A program made the position numbers and the translations under genes. 64,000 nucleotides of DNA, taken from the NCBI RefSeq assembly GCF_003325955.1, contig NZ_CP030929.1, positions 1,240,001 to 1,304,000 on the forward strand, written 5' to 3'. Each line of letters opens with the position of its first letter. Positions within the stretch are counted from its first letter, which is position 1. Below, one piece after another: positions 34,628-43,719 of the stretch. The DNA is from Aurantimicrobium sp. MWH-Uga1. GTDB lineage: Bacteria; Actinomycetota; Actinomycetes; Actinomycetales; Microbacteriaceae. The notes under the pieces were generated by a model. The model searched no databases and was not told where the DNA came from. It saw nothing but the letters and a program-made list of their open reading frames with translations.

Positions 34628-36325
34628 CTATTGCTGAACAGCGAGGGTAGTGACGCCGCTCAGAGCATTTTGCCACTGGGTTCCACCCCGCAGTGAGAGC
34701 AAGATTCCGCCTGAGGTAAGCACGCGTAAACCTGAAACAGTGTTGGCACCAGCTATCGAGATGGGAGTTCCCTCTGTGACGGAACTGAGTTCTTTACTCT
34801 GGCCACCAATTTCTTGAGAACGGACAATTCCTACGCCGGCAGAGTTGATGGTGACTGTTGCAATCGTTGTGGCATCAACCCACGCGACACTAACCGGGGT
34901 TCCTTCAGAAAGAGTCTGAGCAAAGAGCGGACCTAACGCCACAGGGACAGACTTATCGCCCCTGACCAATGCACTAGCGACCAATTGGTAGCTGCCATTC
35001 GTCTCTAGAAGGGCCACAACTTGAGTTCCGTCATGTGAGATAGCTAGAGACAAGATCCGGTCAGCGCTCGTCCACGAGGTTTCCACTTGCTGAACTCGAC
35101 CATCAGTACTGATGGCTTGTAGTTTGCTGGGCTGATCTGTAGGAACCGACCAGACATAGCCAAAGTTGTCGACGGTGGGGGCAATCAAACCAGCACGAGA
35201 ATCCACGAGTTGATTAATTCCATTACGAACAAGCGAAACACCCTGTGGTGTCAGGGTTGCCGCGATGTTCGTCAGCGTGCCGATCGAGATTGCACTGGGT
35301 TGGGTTTGAATCATGACGTTGGCGAACGAGCCAAAAGTATCAATCTTTGTTCCATCCCAGTATCCGAAGTCTTTGGAAGTGAGCACCAAAGGCCGTGAAT
35401 CAATGGGGGGTGGCAAGACATCACTGGCAGAGTCACTAATGGAGTTATTCAACACCGCTCCATCAACGAGCAGATCAACCGAGTTGATGGTGGCAACCGA
35501 TTGCAGGCTTGCTGAGGTTTGCTGCTTCATCCGGCGGATCACGGCAGGATCCGCCGACAATGCAGCAGCATTTAAGTCAACCTTGGCCACACCACGTGTG
35601 ACAGGAACCGTGTCGGCTACGAGAGCAGTGCCCTCGGGGAAAGAAGTCTGTACGGCACCGTTTGCTTGTAACCATTGAGAGGGCCCAGCCAACAGTGCTT
35701 TGGTGATGCGCGTGCTCGCTGAAGCACCAGCGGGGAAGAATCGCACGTCAGGAACAAGCATGGTGTTGGTGGAGTCAAAGAAGTAGAGCGGGTGTGACTG
35801 GTAGACCTGATCGAATGTGAAACGATCAATCACCACTCCATCTGGTGCGGAGCTGATGCGCCATTGACCGTCGACCTGCTGGAAGGTGTAGTCAAAGGTG
35901 GTGGGGACTGCAGGATTTATTTCTGAATAATTTCCTTGGGAGCCAACTTGTGCTGTGAGTGCGAAAACCAGACGCCCAGTGTTATCCCCAGTTTGTGAAA
36001 CCGCTCGCAGACCTGAGTCAATATTCACTGCAGTTGTGGCATCCCAGGCAGGAGCGAAATCTGGGGTGAGGAACTGTCGGGCGATGGCGTAATCACTGAC
36101 AGGAGAAGACGACGCTTCAATAAACCCACGCAGGATTTGCTCAATGGAGCCGTTCTGAATGGGGCCAGCTGGAAGGAATTCGATGGCGTCGTTTTCAACA
36201 GGAACCACGGCAGAACCCTGGTTCACCCCGCTTGAGCGGGGAATACCTGAACAGGCAGCCAGCACAACAACACATAACAGTGAGAAAAGTGCTGCCAGTG
36301 AACGCTTGAGAGAGGTAGACATCAT
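34628..36325 (-). CDS. lpqB: Lipoprotein LpqB
   Basis: A 565-aa exported lipoprotein. The signal peptide ends in the lipobox LAAC with the lipidated cysteine at 25. A GerMN-like domain and a C-terminal beta-propeller-type LpqB domain follow, matching family length. LpqB acts with the MtrAB two-component system, affecting MtrB sensing and cell division in actinobacteria. Its ATG overlaps the mtrB stop (ATGATG at 36320-36325), so mtrA-mtrB-lpqB form one operon. Confidence 0.94.
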   Translation of the reverse strand: MMSTSLKRSLAALFSLLCVVVLAACSGIPRSSGVNQGSAVVPVENDAIEFLPAGPIQNGSIEQILRGFIEASSSPVSDYAIARQFLTPDFAPAWDATTAVNIDSGLRAVSQTGDNTGRLVFALTAQVGSQGNYSEINPAVPTTFDYTFQQVDGQWRISSAPDGVVIDRFTFDQVYQSHPLYFFDSTNTMLVPDVRFFPAGASASTRITKALLAGPSQWLQANGAVQTSFPEGTALVADTVPVTRGVAKVDLNAAALSADPAVIRRMKQQTSASLQSVATINSVDLLVDGAVLNNSISDSASDVLPPPIDSRPLVLTSKDFGYWDGTKIDTFGSFANVMIQTQPSAISIGTLTNIAATLTPQGVSLVRNGINQLVDSRAGLIAPTVDNFGYVWSVPTDQPSKLQAISTDGRVQQVETSWTSADRILSLAISHDGTQVVALLETNGSYQLVASALVRGDKSVPVALGPLFAQTLSEGTPVSVAWVDATTIATVTINSAGVGIVRSQEIGGQSKELSSVTEGTPISIAGANTVSGLRVLTSGGILLSLRGGTQWQNALSGVTTLAVQQ

Positions 36326-37914
36326 TGTTCCTCTCCATCGTGGCGTTCATCAGGGTTCAACGGCAGGGGCGAGACCGCAATGGGCACGTCAATATCTCGA
36401 GGCAGTGTTAGGCGGAAGATTGCCCCCTCACCTGGAGCGGCCCACACATCCAGTTGACCGTTGTGAATGCGGGTGTCCTCAAGTGAGATGGCCAAACCCA
36501 GACCTGTTCCGCCAAGTGTTCGCTGGCGGGATGGATCAGCTCGCCAGAAGCGACTAAACACATTCTCTAACTGTTCAGTAGTCATACCCACACCGTGGTC
36601 GCGCACGCTTATGGCAACCGCGGTGGCATTACTGTCCACAGCAACTTCAATAGGCTTGCGTTCACCGTGCTCGATGGCATTGCCAATCAGGTTCATCAAA
36701 ATACGGCGGACCCGACGAGGATCAATATCTGCATCGAAGTGACCGCCGGGTGCCATCAGCGACAGGTCGCAGCCGTGCTGTTCTGCGAGCGTGGTCATAG
36801 TTCCCACGACATCTTGAACCAGTCCTGCAACATTGGTGGGTTCTGGTTCGAGGTTGACACTTCCTGCGTCATAGCGGCTGATCTCAAGCAGGTCCGACAG
36901 TAACTTTTCGAAGCGGTTCACTTGGGCATTGAGAAGTTCAGTACTGCGCCTGGTTTTATCGTCAAAGTTCTCTCGCTCTTGGAAAAGAACATCGCCAGCA
37001 AGTTTGATTGTGGTCAGCGGGGTGCGGAGTTCGTGAGAAACATCAGAGACGAAGCGTTGTTGCATCACCGACAGGTCGGCAAGCTCGGTGAGCTGACGTT
37101 GCATGCTGCTGGCCATGTCATTGAATGAAGTCGCCAGCGTTGCCACAACATCTTCACCCTGAACGGGAATGCGCACTTCCAAATCACCGGCAGCAAGTTT
37201 TTGACTGGTCTCAGCAGCGTTTTGGAGGGGTGTGACCACCATGCGCGAGACCACCCACGCAATGGCACCAACAAGAATCAACAGACCGAGTCCAGAAAAC
37301 CAGAGAACTTGCTGGATGAACTGCAAGGTCTGTTCAGATTGGGCAAAGTCATAGCCAATAAAGAGCTCATAAAGACCGGCGCCAGGGATATCGAGCTGGG
37401 AGCCCACAACAACGCCTGGTACTTGTGTTCCGCCTACGGTGAGTTCAACGGACTGCCAAAACTGTTGATCTGCGTTAGAGATCACTTTCTCCTGCAGCTC
37501 CTGACTAATCACACCACCGGTGAGTTCCGTGCTGGAGAAGTTCTGGGGAGCTAGTGGGTTGGGTTCTTGGTCGGGAACGCGATAAACCGCCACCAAACCG
37601 CTCGATGATGCATCACGAATGGCGGTTCTGGCCGCATTCATGACCGATTGCATCGAAGCCTGATCGGTTGCATCAGCTGAGTCAAAGATGCGTTGAGCTG
37701 CAACTTGAGCACGTTGGGACTCTGAAAGCACTTGGTCAAGCCGGGATGCAAAGAGGTCATTGCTGATGGAAAAGGACATGTAAATTCCCACCAACACAAT
37801 GGCAAGACCTGACAGGGCCATTGACACCACGACCGTTCGAAGCTGCAGTGAACGTCGCCACAATCGCGCTATTCGCGAAGGCAGTCCAAAGAAGTCGAAA
37901 CGGCGAACCTTCAT
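36322..37914 (-). CDS. mtrB: Sensor histidine kinase MtrB
   Basis: A 530-aa membrane kinase with two transmembrane helices (about residues 28-50 and 203-225) enclosing an extracellular sensor region, then HAMP (about 225-280), the H-box FVSDVSHELRTPLTTIK and an HATPase domain (GTGLGLAISLEDTRIHNG). It phosphorylates MtrA and coordinates cell wall metabolism and division. It starts seven bases after mtrA and overlaps lpqB. Sequence and context leave little doubt. Confidence 0.96.
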   Translation of the reverse strand: MKVRRFDFFGLPSRIARLWRRSLQLRTVVVSMALSGLAIVLVGIYMSFSISNDLFASRLDQVLSESQRAQVAAQRIFDSADATDQASMQSVMNAARTAIRDASSSGLVAVYRVPDQEPNPLAPQNFSSTELTGGVISQELQEKVISNADQQFWQSVELTVGGTQVPGVVVGSQLDIPGAGLYELFIGYDFAQSEQTLQFIQQVLWFSGLGLLILVGAIAWVVSRMVVTPLQNAAETSQKLAAGDLEVRIPVQGEDVVATLATSFNDMASSMQRQLTELADLSVMQQRFVSDVSHELRTPLTTIKLAGDVLFQERENFDDKTRRSTELLNAQVNRFEKLLSDLLEISRYDAGSVNLEPEPTNVAGLVQDVVGTMTTLAEQHGCDLSLMAPGGHFDADIDPRRVRRILMNLIGNAIEHGERKPIEVAVDSNATAVAISVRDHGVGMTTEQLENVFSRFWRADPSRQRTLGGTGLGLAISLEDTRIHNGQLDVWAAPGEGAIFRLTLPRDIDVPIAVSPLPLNPDERHDGEEQ

Positions 37915-37921
37915 CGCACCG

Positions 37922-38608
37922 CTAAATCACAGCTCCGGCACGGTAACCAATGCCGCGCACGGTTGTGACGATGGTGGGGTTATCAGCATCAAATTCCACT
38001 TTGCTGCGCAGGCGCTGCACGTGCACATTCACCAAACGCGTGTCTGCCTTGTATTGGTATCCCCACACTTTTTCAAGAAGCATCTCGCGAGTGAATACCT
38101 GTTGTGGCTTGGATGCCAGAGCAACCAAGAGATCAAATTCGAGTGGAGTGAGGTTGATGGCCCTGCCCTCACGCTTAACCTCATGGCCGTCGACATCAAT
38201 GGTGAGATCACCAATACGCAAAGTCTGCGCTGTGGCAGCCGCAGGCGCCATGGAGCGCAGACGTGTGCGGATGCGAGCCACCAATTCACCCGGGTTGAAG
38301 GGCTTGACCATATAGTCGTCTGCGCCGGCTTCTAAACCCGCAACCACATCGGTGGCGTCCCCCTTTGCCGTGAGCATGATGATGGGAATGCCCGATTCTT
38401 GACGAATCTGGCCACAAACTTCAATCCCGTCGAAACCAGGCAACATCAAGTCCAGCAGGACGAGGTCAGGCTTGCTTTCCCGAAAAGCGATGAGCGCCTC
38501 GGCACCATCGGAACAGAAGGTGGGCGTAAAGCCTTCACCCTCTAACACTATGCCGACCATTTCAGCTAGTGCGGCGTCGTCATCGACTACCAGAATGCGT
38601 GCACTCAT
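37922..38608 (-). CDS. mtrA: Response regulator MtrA
   Basis: A 228-aa OmpR-family regulator. The receiver domain has the acidic pocket DDD (9-11), phospho-acceptor D53 in LLDLMLPG, and the conserved T and K in MLTAKG and MVKPF. The DNA-binding winged helix follows (LTPLEFDLLVALA, VNVHVQRLRSKV). MtrA is usually essential in actinobacteria and controls division and wall hydrolases. TAGGCT lies seven bases before the ATG, suggesting a leaderless mtrA-mtrB-lpqB transcript. The thymidylate kinase gene found here in mycobacteria is absent. Confidence 0.97.
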   Translation of the reverse strand: MSARILVVDDDAALAEMVGIVLEGEGFTPTFCSDGAEALIAFRESKPDLVLLDLMLPGFDGIEVCGQIRQESGIPIIMLTAKGDATDVVAGLEAGADDYMVKPFNPGELVARIRTRLRSMAPAAATAQTLRIGDLTIDVDGHEVKREGRAINLTPLEFDLLVALASKPQQVFTREMLLEKVWGYQYKADTRLVNVHVQRLRSKVEFDADNPTIVTTVRGIGYRAGAVI

Positions 38609-38615
38609 GGGTTAG

Positions 38616-38621
38616 AGCCTA
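38616..38621 (-). promoter_or_regulatory. Leaderless -10 element of mtrA
   Basis: TAGGCT on the minus strand, seven bases before the ATG at 38608, in the 24-base gap after sahH. Confidence 0.65.
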
Positions 38622-38632
38622 GTCTTCGTTGC

Positions 38633-40129
38633 TTAGTAGCGGTAATGGTCAACTTTGTAGGGACCCTCAACGGGCACACCAATATAGGCAGCCTGCTCTG
38701 GTGTAAGGGAAGTGAGCTTCACACCCAAAGCATCCAGGTGCAGACGGGCAACCTTCTCATCGAGGTGCTTGGGAAGAACAAAAACTCCCACGGGATAGTT
38801 TTCGCGGCGAACATAAAGTTCCATCTGAGCCAGCACCTGGTTGGCAAAAGAGTTGCTCATGACGAAGGAGGGGTGCCCGGTGGCGTTTCCGAGGTTCATC
38901 AGGCGACCTTCAGAGAGCACGAGAATGCTTCGTCCGGAAGGCATGCGCCATTCGTGCACCTGAGGTTTGATTTTGACCTTCTCGGCCCCAGGAAGATTCT
39001 CGAGGGCAACCATGTCGATTTCGTTGTCGAAGTGACCAACATTGGCCACGATGGCTTGATGCTTCATCTCAAGTAAGTGTTCAAGACGGATCACGTCTTT
39101 ATTTCCTGTGGTGGTGACAAAAATATCTACTTGGTCCACCACATTCTCGAGAGTGTCCACCTGGTAGCCATCCATGGCTGCCTGCAGGGCACAAATGGGA
39201 TCAATCTCGCTCACAATGACGCGGGCACCCTGTCCGCGTAATGCCTCGGCAGATCCCTTACCCACATCGCCGTAGCCGGCAACGAAAGCAACCTTGCCGC
39301 CGATGAGAACATCGGTGGCACGATTCAAACCGTCAGGCAAAGAGTGGCGGATGCCGTACTTGTTATCAAACTTGCTCTTGGTGACAGAGTCGTTGACGTT
39401 GATGGCGGGGAACAGAAGTTCTTGCTGTGCGAAGAGTTCATAGAGGCGGTGGACACCGGTGGTGGTTTCTTCAGTAACACCAATGATCTCAGCTGCAGTG
39501 GTTTGCCACCTGGTTGGGGTTTCGCTCAGTGTCTTTCGCAAGAGATCCAGAATGACTGCGTATTCAGTGCTGTCTTGGGAAGTAGTCGCAGGGACTGCTC
39601 CTGCCAATTCGAATTGGCGGCCCTTGTGAACGAGGAGGGTTGCATCTCCACCGTCATCGAGGATGAGGTTAGGTCCAATCCATGATTCTCCTGCGGCTTG
39701 TGCTTCTGCCGACCAGTCAAAGATACGCTCGGTGCACCACCAATATTCCTCGAGGGTCTCTCCCTTCCAGGCAAAGACAGGAACACCTGCTGGAGATTGG
39801 GGAGTTCCAGTGGGACCCACAGCAATGGCTGCGGCAGCTTCATCTTGGGTGGAGAAAATGTTGCAACTTGCCCAACGAACCTGTGCACCTAGTGACACCA
39901 GGGTTTCGATCAAGACTGCAGTCTGCACGGTCATGTGCAAGCTTCCTGCAATGCGAGCACCCTTGAGCGGCTGGGTGGGGCCAAACTCTTCACGCAATGC
40001 CATCAATCCCGGCATCTCATTCTCTGCCAGACGAATCTGGTGACGTCCAGCTTCAGCGAGGGAGATGTCTGCGACTTTGAATTCAAGATTCATGGCAGCA
40101 GAAATGGCAGAAGTAGTTGATGAGCTCAT
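38633..40129 (-). CDS. sahH: Adenosylhomocysteinase
   Basis: A 498-aa NAD-dependent enzyme that splits S-adenosylhomocysteine into adenosine and homocysteine. The NAD fold [20 protein letters not shown] and the C-terminal PYKVDHYRY, whose lysine and tyrosine reach into the partner subunit, are complete. The insert typical of bacterial SahH accounts for its length. With MetX/MetY it feeds homocysteine into methionine. TAAACT seven bases before the ATG marks a separate leaderless transcript. No SAH riboswitch is present. Confidence 0.96.
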   Translation of the reverse strand: MSSSTTSAISAAMNLEFKVADISLAEAGRHQIRLAENEMPGLMALREEFGPTQPLKGARIAGSLHMTVQTAVLIETLVSLGAQVRWASCNIFSTQDEAAAAIAVGPTGTPQSPAGVPVFAWKGETLEEYWWCTERIFDWSAEAQAAGESWIGPNLILDDGGDATLLVHKGRQFELAGAVPATTSQDSTEYAVILDLLRKTLSETPTRWQTTAAEIIGVTEETTTGVHRLYELFAQQELLFPAINVNDSVTKSKFDNKYGIRHSLPDGLNRATDVLIGGKVAFVAGYGDVGKGSAEALRGQGARVIVSEIDPICALQAAMDGYQVDTLENVVDQVDIFVTTTGNKDVIRLEHLLEMKHQAIVANVGHFDNEIDMVALENLPGAEKVKIKPQVHEWRMPSGRSILVLSEGRLMNLGNATGHPSFVMSNSFANQVLAQMELYVRRENYPVGVFVLPKHLDEKVARLHLDALGVKLTSLTPEQAAYIGVPVEGPYKVDHYRY

Positions 40130-40136
40130 GCCTAAC

Positions 40137-40142
40137 AGTTTA
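40137..40142 (-). promoter_or_regulatory. Leaderless -10 element of sahH
   Basis: TAAACT on the minus strand, seven bases before the ATG at 40129. Confidence 0.55.
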
Positions 40143-40153
40143 GGCGTGGAATG

Positions 40154-41578
40154 CTAAGCGCGAATCAGTGCAAGAACTTCATCACGGATCGCAACCATAG
40201 TTGCCTCATCCCCTGCCTCAACATTCAGGCGTAATAAGGGCTCTGTGTTGGAGGGACGAACCGAGAACCACCAGAACGGTTCACCTTCTGAAGTGGTACC
40301 GGTGATGGTCATGCCATCCAAAGAATCCTCGGTGCCACGAGAAGCAAAAGCCGCGCGAACGCGCTGAGTTGCCTCAACCACGTCGCTCACGGTGGAGTTA
40401 ATTTCTCCACTGATGGCGTAGGGCATGAACTTCGCTGCGAACTCGGACAAGGGCTTGTCCTGGTGGCCAAACTCTGCCAACACATGCATTGCTGCCAGCA
40501 TGCCGTTATCTGCACCCCAGAAGTTACTGAAGTAATAGTGGGCAGAGTGTTCACCGCCAAAGACAGCACCGGTGGCTGCCATTTGATCCTTGATAAGAGA
40601 GTGGCCAACGCGGGTGCGAACTGGGGTTGCGCCAGCACCAATGATGGTTTCTTTCACAATGTTCGAGGAAATGAGATTGTGAATGACAAAAATTTCTTCA
40701 TTGGGGGTTGCAGCTTTCGCCCGTGCGATTTCTCGCAAGGCAACGATGGCAGAAACGGCAGACGGAGTGACCGGGGCGCCCTTCTCATCCACGACGAAGC
40801 AGCGGTCGGCATCTCCATCGAATGCCAGACCGAGATCTGCGCCATGCTCAACTACTGCCTTTTGCAGGTCAACCAAATTCTTGGGTTCGAGTGGGTTGGC
40901 TTCGTGGTTAGGGAAGTTTCCATCCAGTTCGAAATACATCGGAATAATCTCGATGGGTAAAGCAGCCAAACCGGCTGCAGTGCCTAACACGGCAGGAACA
41001 GTCATTCCTCCCATGCCATTCCCGGCGTCAACAACTACGCGGATCGGGCGAATACCTGAAAGATCGACTAATGAACGCAGATAGCCTGCGTATTCCGCAA
41101 GGATATCTACCTCACGGTAGGTACCAGGGGTTGCAACCGAATCAATTCCGTTTTCGAGGTAGTCACAGGCACGATCGCGAATGGCAGCCAAGCCAGTATC
41201 CAAGCTGATTCCCTGAGCACCGGCGCGTGAGAACTTAATACCGTTGTAGGCAGCTGGGTTGTGACTAGCAGTAAACATGGCAGCTGGAGCATTCCACGAA
41301 CCAGAGGCAAAATACGTCTCATCCGTTGAGCACAAACCCAAGTTCACCACATTGGCGCCACGGGTTTGAGCCCCGCGAGCAAAGGCAGCGGCAAACCCCG
41401 GGGAAGAATCGCGCATGTCGTGACCGACAACAATCTCTGCGCCTGCTCCTTGGATCTCATCGACAAAACCGGCAGCGAGTGCTTCCACCATTTCCTCGGT
41501 GAGCTGCTCCCCCACAAGGCCTCGAACGTCATAGGCCTTCACGATAGAACGGAGGCTCTCTACTGCGTTTTTAGTCAT
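40154..41578 (-). CDS. manB: Phosphomannomutase/phosphoglucomutase
   Basis: A 474-aa alpha-D-phosphohexomutase. The phospho-serine is S105 in TASHNPAAYNGIKF, the metal loop is AFDGDADRCF, and the C-terminal phosphate-binding RPSNTEPLLRLN is complete. It turns mannose-6-phosphate into mannose-1-phosphate, feeding GDP-mannose for polyprenol-phosphate-mannose and lipoglycans. The ATG overlaps the DUF3499 stop by eight bases; TAGACT six bases upstream may give an extra leaderless start. manA, which makes its substrate, is nearby at 47154. Confidence 0.94.
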   Translation of the reverse strand: MTKNAVESLRSIVKAYDVRGLVGEQLTEEMVEALAAGFVDEIQGAGAEIVVGHDMRDSSPGFAAAFARGAQTRGANVVNLGLCSTDETYFASGSWNAPAAMFTASHNPAAYNGIKFSRAGAQGISLDTGLAAIRDRACDYLENGIDSVATPGTYREVDILAEYAGYLRSLVDLSGIRPIRVVVDAGNGMGGMTVPAVLGTAAGLAALPIEIIPMYFELDGNFPNHEANPLEPKNLVDLQKAVVEHGADLGLAFDGDADRCFVVDEKGAPVTPSAVSAIVALREIARAKAATPNEEIFVIHNLISSNIVKETIIGAGATPVRTRVGHSLIKDQMAATGAVFGGEHSAHYYFSNFWGADNGMLAAMHVLAEFGHQDKPLSEFAAKFMPYAISGEINSTVSDVVEATQRVRAAFASRGTEDSLDGMTITGTTSEGEPFWWFSVRPSNTEPLLRLNVEAGDEATMVAIRDEVLALIRA

Positions 41579-41777
41579 TGCTTAAGTCTATGTGACGCAG
41601 TTGTTGCCAGCCTTGAGGCGGGACAAAGCCCACCGCATGTTTACGGCATAAATCATGGGCGAGGGCTTCTGGCTCGGGCGAGAGTGGACCGAGGACAGCA
41701 AGTTTGTCGTCGTAGTCATAGGTGAGTGAAAACTCTGCTTGCTGCTTGCAGCGCCCCTTCGTACACAGACGTTCCAT
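41571..41777 (-). CDS. DUF3499 zinc-ribbon-like protein
   Basis: A 68-aa protein with C5, C10, C44 and H47 placed as a likely zinc site, the hallmark of the DUF3499 family (Rv3258c). The middle part (FSLTYDYDDKLAVLGPL) is the conserved core. Function is unknown, but the gene is kept directly before manB across actinobacteria and is co-transcribed with it here (eight-base overlap). TAGCCT six bases before the ATG indicates a leaderless transcript. Confidence 0.88.
   Translation of the reverse strand: MERLCTKGRCKQQAEFSLTYDYDDKLAVLGPLSPEPEALAHDLCRKHAVGFVPPQGWQQLRHIDLSND
41585..41590 (-). promoter_or_regulatory. Possible internal leaderless -10 before manB
   Basis: TAGACT six bases before the manB ATG, inside the 3' end of the DUF3499 gene. 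Could be coincidental. Confidence 0.35.
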
Positions 41778-41783
41778 GCGTTC

Positions 41784-41789
41784 AGGCTA
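41784..41789 (-). promoter_or_regulatory. Leaderless -10 element of the DUF3499-manB operon
   Basis: TAGCCT on the minus strand, six bases before the ATG at 41777. Confidence 0.6.
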
Positions 41790-41798
41790 TCGAAGAGC

Positions 41799-41804
41799 TA
41801 ACAT
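41799..41804 (+). promoter_or_regulatory. Leaderless -10 of the metallopeptidase-like gene
   Basis: TAACAT six bases before the ATG at 41811. Both directions of this 33-base divergent gap follow the leaderless pattern. Confidence 0.55.
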
Positions 41805-41810
41805 GGGCGC

Positions 41811-42245
41811 ATGGATAGCCCGTTTGCGACCTCCGTGCCCAACAGGGGACTTAGTCGTGACCGTCATGGCCGCGGAATGCGCGGCCCGGTGACGGGCCCC
41901 CACCTGCCACAGCTGCGAGGGCGCTATGAAACGTTCATGATGACCGTGGCACACACGGTTGATTATTTGCGCAGCATGTGGTCGGAAGAATTAGCGGATG
42001 TGCACTTCGATGTGGCACCCACACCCCCTCGTGTCTCCGTTAACGGTGTGGTTGAACGCTGGAAGGTTGATCACGAGCGCCGGCGAATAGTGCTGTATCG
42101 CGTTCCCATTCAACGCATGAGCAAACTTCACAAAGACGATGCACTCCACCGCCAGATGATGGTCGAAAGTGTAGTTTTTCGAGCCGTCGCTGAGTTGTTG
42201 GGCAAAGACCCCTGGGATTTAGGCCCTGAGCGACTTCGCCCTTAG
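41811..42245 (+). CDS. Metallopeptidase-family (Rv3259-like) protein lacking HExxH
   Basis: A 144-aa protein whose N-terminus RDRHGRGMRGPVTGP and C-terminal IVLYRVPIQ...AVAELLGKDPWDL match the actinobacterial family annotated as metallopeptidase-like (Rv3259). At the place where the zincin motif would be, the sequence reads HRQMMVESVVFRAVAELLG, so no HExxH zinc site exists and peptidase activity is doubtful. It is divergent from DUF3499 and next to DUF5719, a conserved neighbourhood near whiB2. Role unknown. Confidence 0.75.
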   Translation: MDSPFATSVPNRGLSRDRHGRGMRGPVTGPHLPQLRGRYETFMMTVAHTVDYLRSMWSEELADVHFDVAPTPPRVSVNGVVERWKVDHERRRIVLYRVPIQRMSKLHKDDALHRQMMVESVVFRAVAELLGKDPWDLGPERLRP

Positions 42246-42255
42246 GTAGTGATCT

Positions 42256-43719
42256 CTAGCGGGGATAAACCGTGATGGGCGAGCCGAGGACATTAGCTGG
42301 GTTGAGCGCAATCGCTGATCCCAGTCCTGGACCGCTGAAACTAAGCCCACCCAGCAAGCCTTGAGCCCCGGTCACGGTGTAGTTCGTGGCTGCCAACAGT
42401 GGCGTTGTCACCATCTGACCCTTCTTCACGCTCAGCACAATATCTTTTTGGCCTTGAGCAGAGAGTGTTACTTCCGAATCTGCTTTACCGGGGTTGTAGA
42501 AGGTGACCGTAGGAGCAGTTCCTTGAGGCACGGGAATCAAGATTTGATCGGTGAGGAAAGAACTGGAACTCATCCAGGCAAAGTCACCACCAGTGATGGG
42601 GGTGCCAGGGGCCGCGGCAGCATCGGTGAGCGAATCCTGAACTGTTCGAACACCAGCTGCGATGGGCTGCTCACTGGTAACAATGACGGTGTAGGTGCCA
42701 TCGGCAATACCGGTCAGAGGCAGTTGTACTGCCTTCTTTGCTTTGAGCTGTGCTGAGTATTCAGTCTTTTCTCCTGTGCTGGAAAGCAGAGTGACTGTGA
42801 CTTTGCTGTCTTTATCTCCAGGAGCAACAACACGGATACCCGGATCAAGATCGCTGATCACGTCACCAATCTCTGATCGTTCGTGATCTGCCTGACCGGT
42901 GACAAACACTCCGGTGATGATCTGTTGTGTAGCAAGTCCAGCACCGGGAACAACCCATTCAACTCCGGAAGGAACAAGGGTGCGTGTGACGGATTGCTGC
43001 AAACTCGCGAGAACCTGCCCGCCATTACTCAACACCCGCACAACTGGTGAATACACATCGGGCGCATACCCGGCCAGAGAAACAATGCGTTGCTCCCCGG
43101 GTTCAACGATGATGCCCTCGGTATTTGTGGCGTCGACATAGCCATTCTCGGTGAAAACTTCCAGGGTCACTGTTGCGGTGACATCGGTGGGGTTAGCCAA
43201 CATCACCAGTGTTGTGCGACCAATCTCCGTCGATCCACCCACAAGCCAGAGGTCATTCGCAGGCTCTGTACACGCTGCAGCAGCTAAACCAGAAAGAGAT
43301 TCGGTTGCCAGGAGTTGTTCCTGGTTTCCAGCAAGCAGAGGCGCCTGCTCTGCGCTAGCGGCAGGCGGCACAGAGATAACCTGTGGTGCACCATAGACAA
43401 CACCGCTTTGGTTATCTGGTGCGTTCAGCCACGAATTATCAAAATTGTCTTCACTCGAGGCTTGCGCATATTCGGGCTGACCATTTGAGATGAACGTAAT
43501 GTCTGCAGTTCCTTGCGAGAGAACATCTACGAGAGGACCTGGGCACACTCTTTGCTGCACAGCAGGAACTGGAGCAATGCTCAAAGCTGGTGGTGTGCCC
43601 ACAAAACCTGGAATAGGCAACGTCACGAGGGCAACAATTCCAACGGCAACAGCCCCAGCGCTCACAATTCCGGTTACACCGGTTACACCAGCGCGGACGA
43701 GTTTAGTTTTGTTCGTCAT
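42256..43719 (-). CDS. DUF5719 family envelope protein
   Basis: A 487-aa protein with one N-terminal hydrophobic segment (about residues 9-40, GVTGIVSAGAVAVGIVALVT) and an external beta-rich region. This matches DUF5719, a family found beside the large GT2 gene in actinobacteria. The ATG at 43719 is favoured by AGGTGA a few bases upstream; it overlaps the end of the GT2 gene by 17 bases, so the two are translated together. A role in glycan export or modification is inferred only from context. Confidence 0.8.
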   Translation of the reverse strand: MTNKTKLVRAGVTGVTGIVSAGAVAVGIVALVTLPIPGFVGTPPALSIAPVPAVQQRVCPGPLVDVLSQGTADITFISNGQPEYAQASSEDNFDNSWLNAPDNQSGVVYGAPQVISVPPAASAEQAPLLAGNQEQLLATESLSGLAAAACTEPANDLWLVGGSTEIGRTTLVMLANPTDVTATVTLEVFTENGYVDATNTEGIIVEPGEQRIVSLAGYAPDVYSPVVRVLSNGGQVLASLQQSVTRTLVPSGVEWVVPGAGLATQQIITGVFVTGQADHERSEIGDVISDLDPGIRVVAPGDKDSKVTVTLLSSTGEKTEYSAQLKAKKAVQLPLTGIADGTYTVIVTSEQPIAAGVRTVQDSLTDAAAAPGTPITGGDFAWMSSSSFLTDQILIPVPQGTAPTVTFYNPGKADSEVTLSAQGQKDIVLSVKKGQMVTTPLLAATNYTVTGAQGLLGGLSFSGPGLGSAIALNPANVLGSPITVYPR

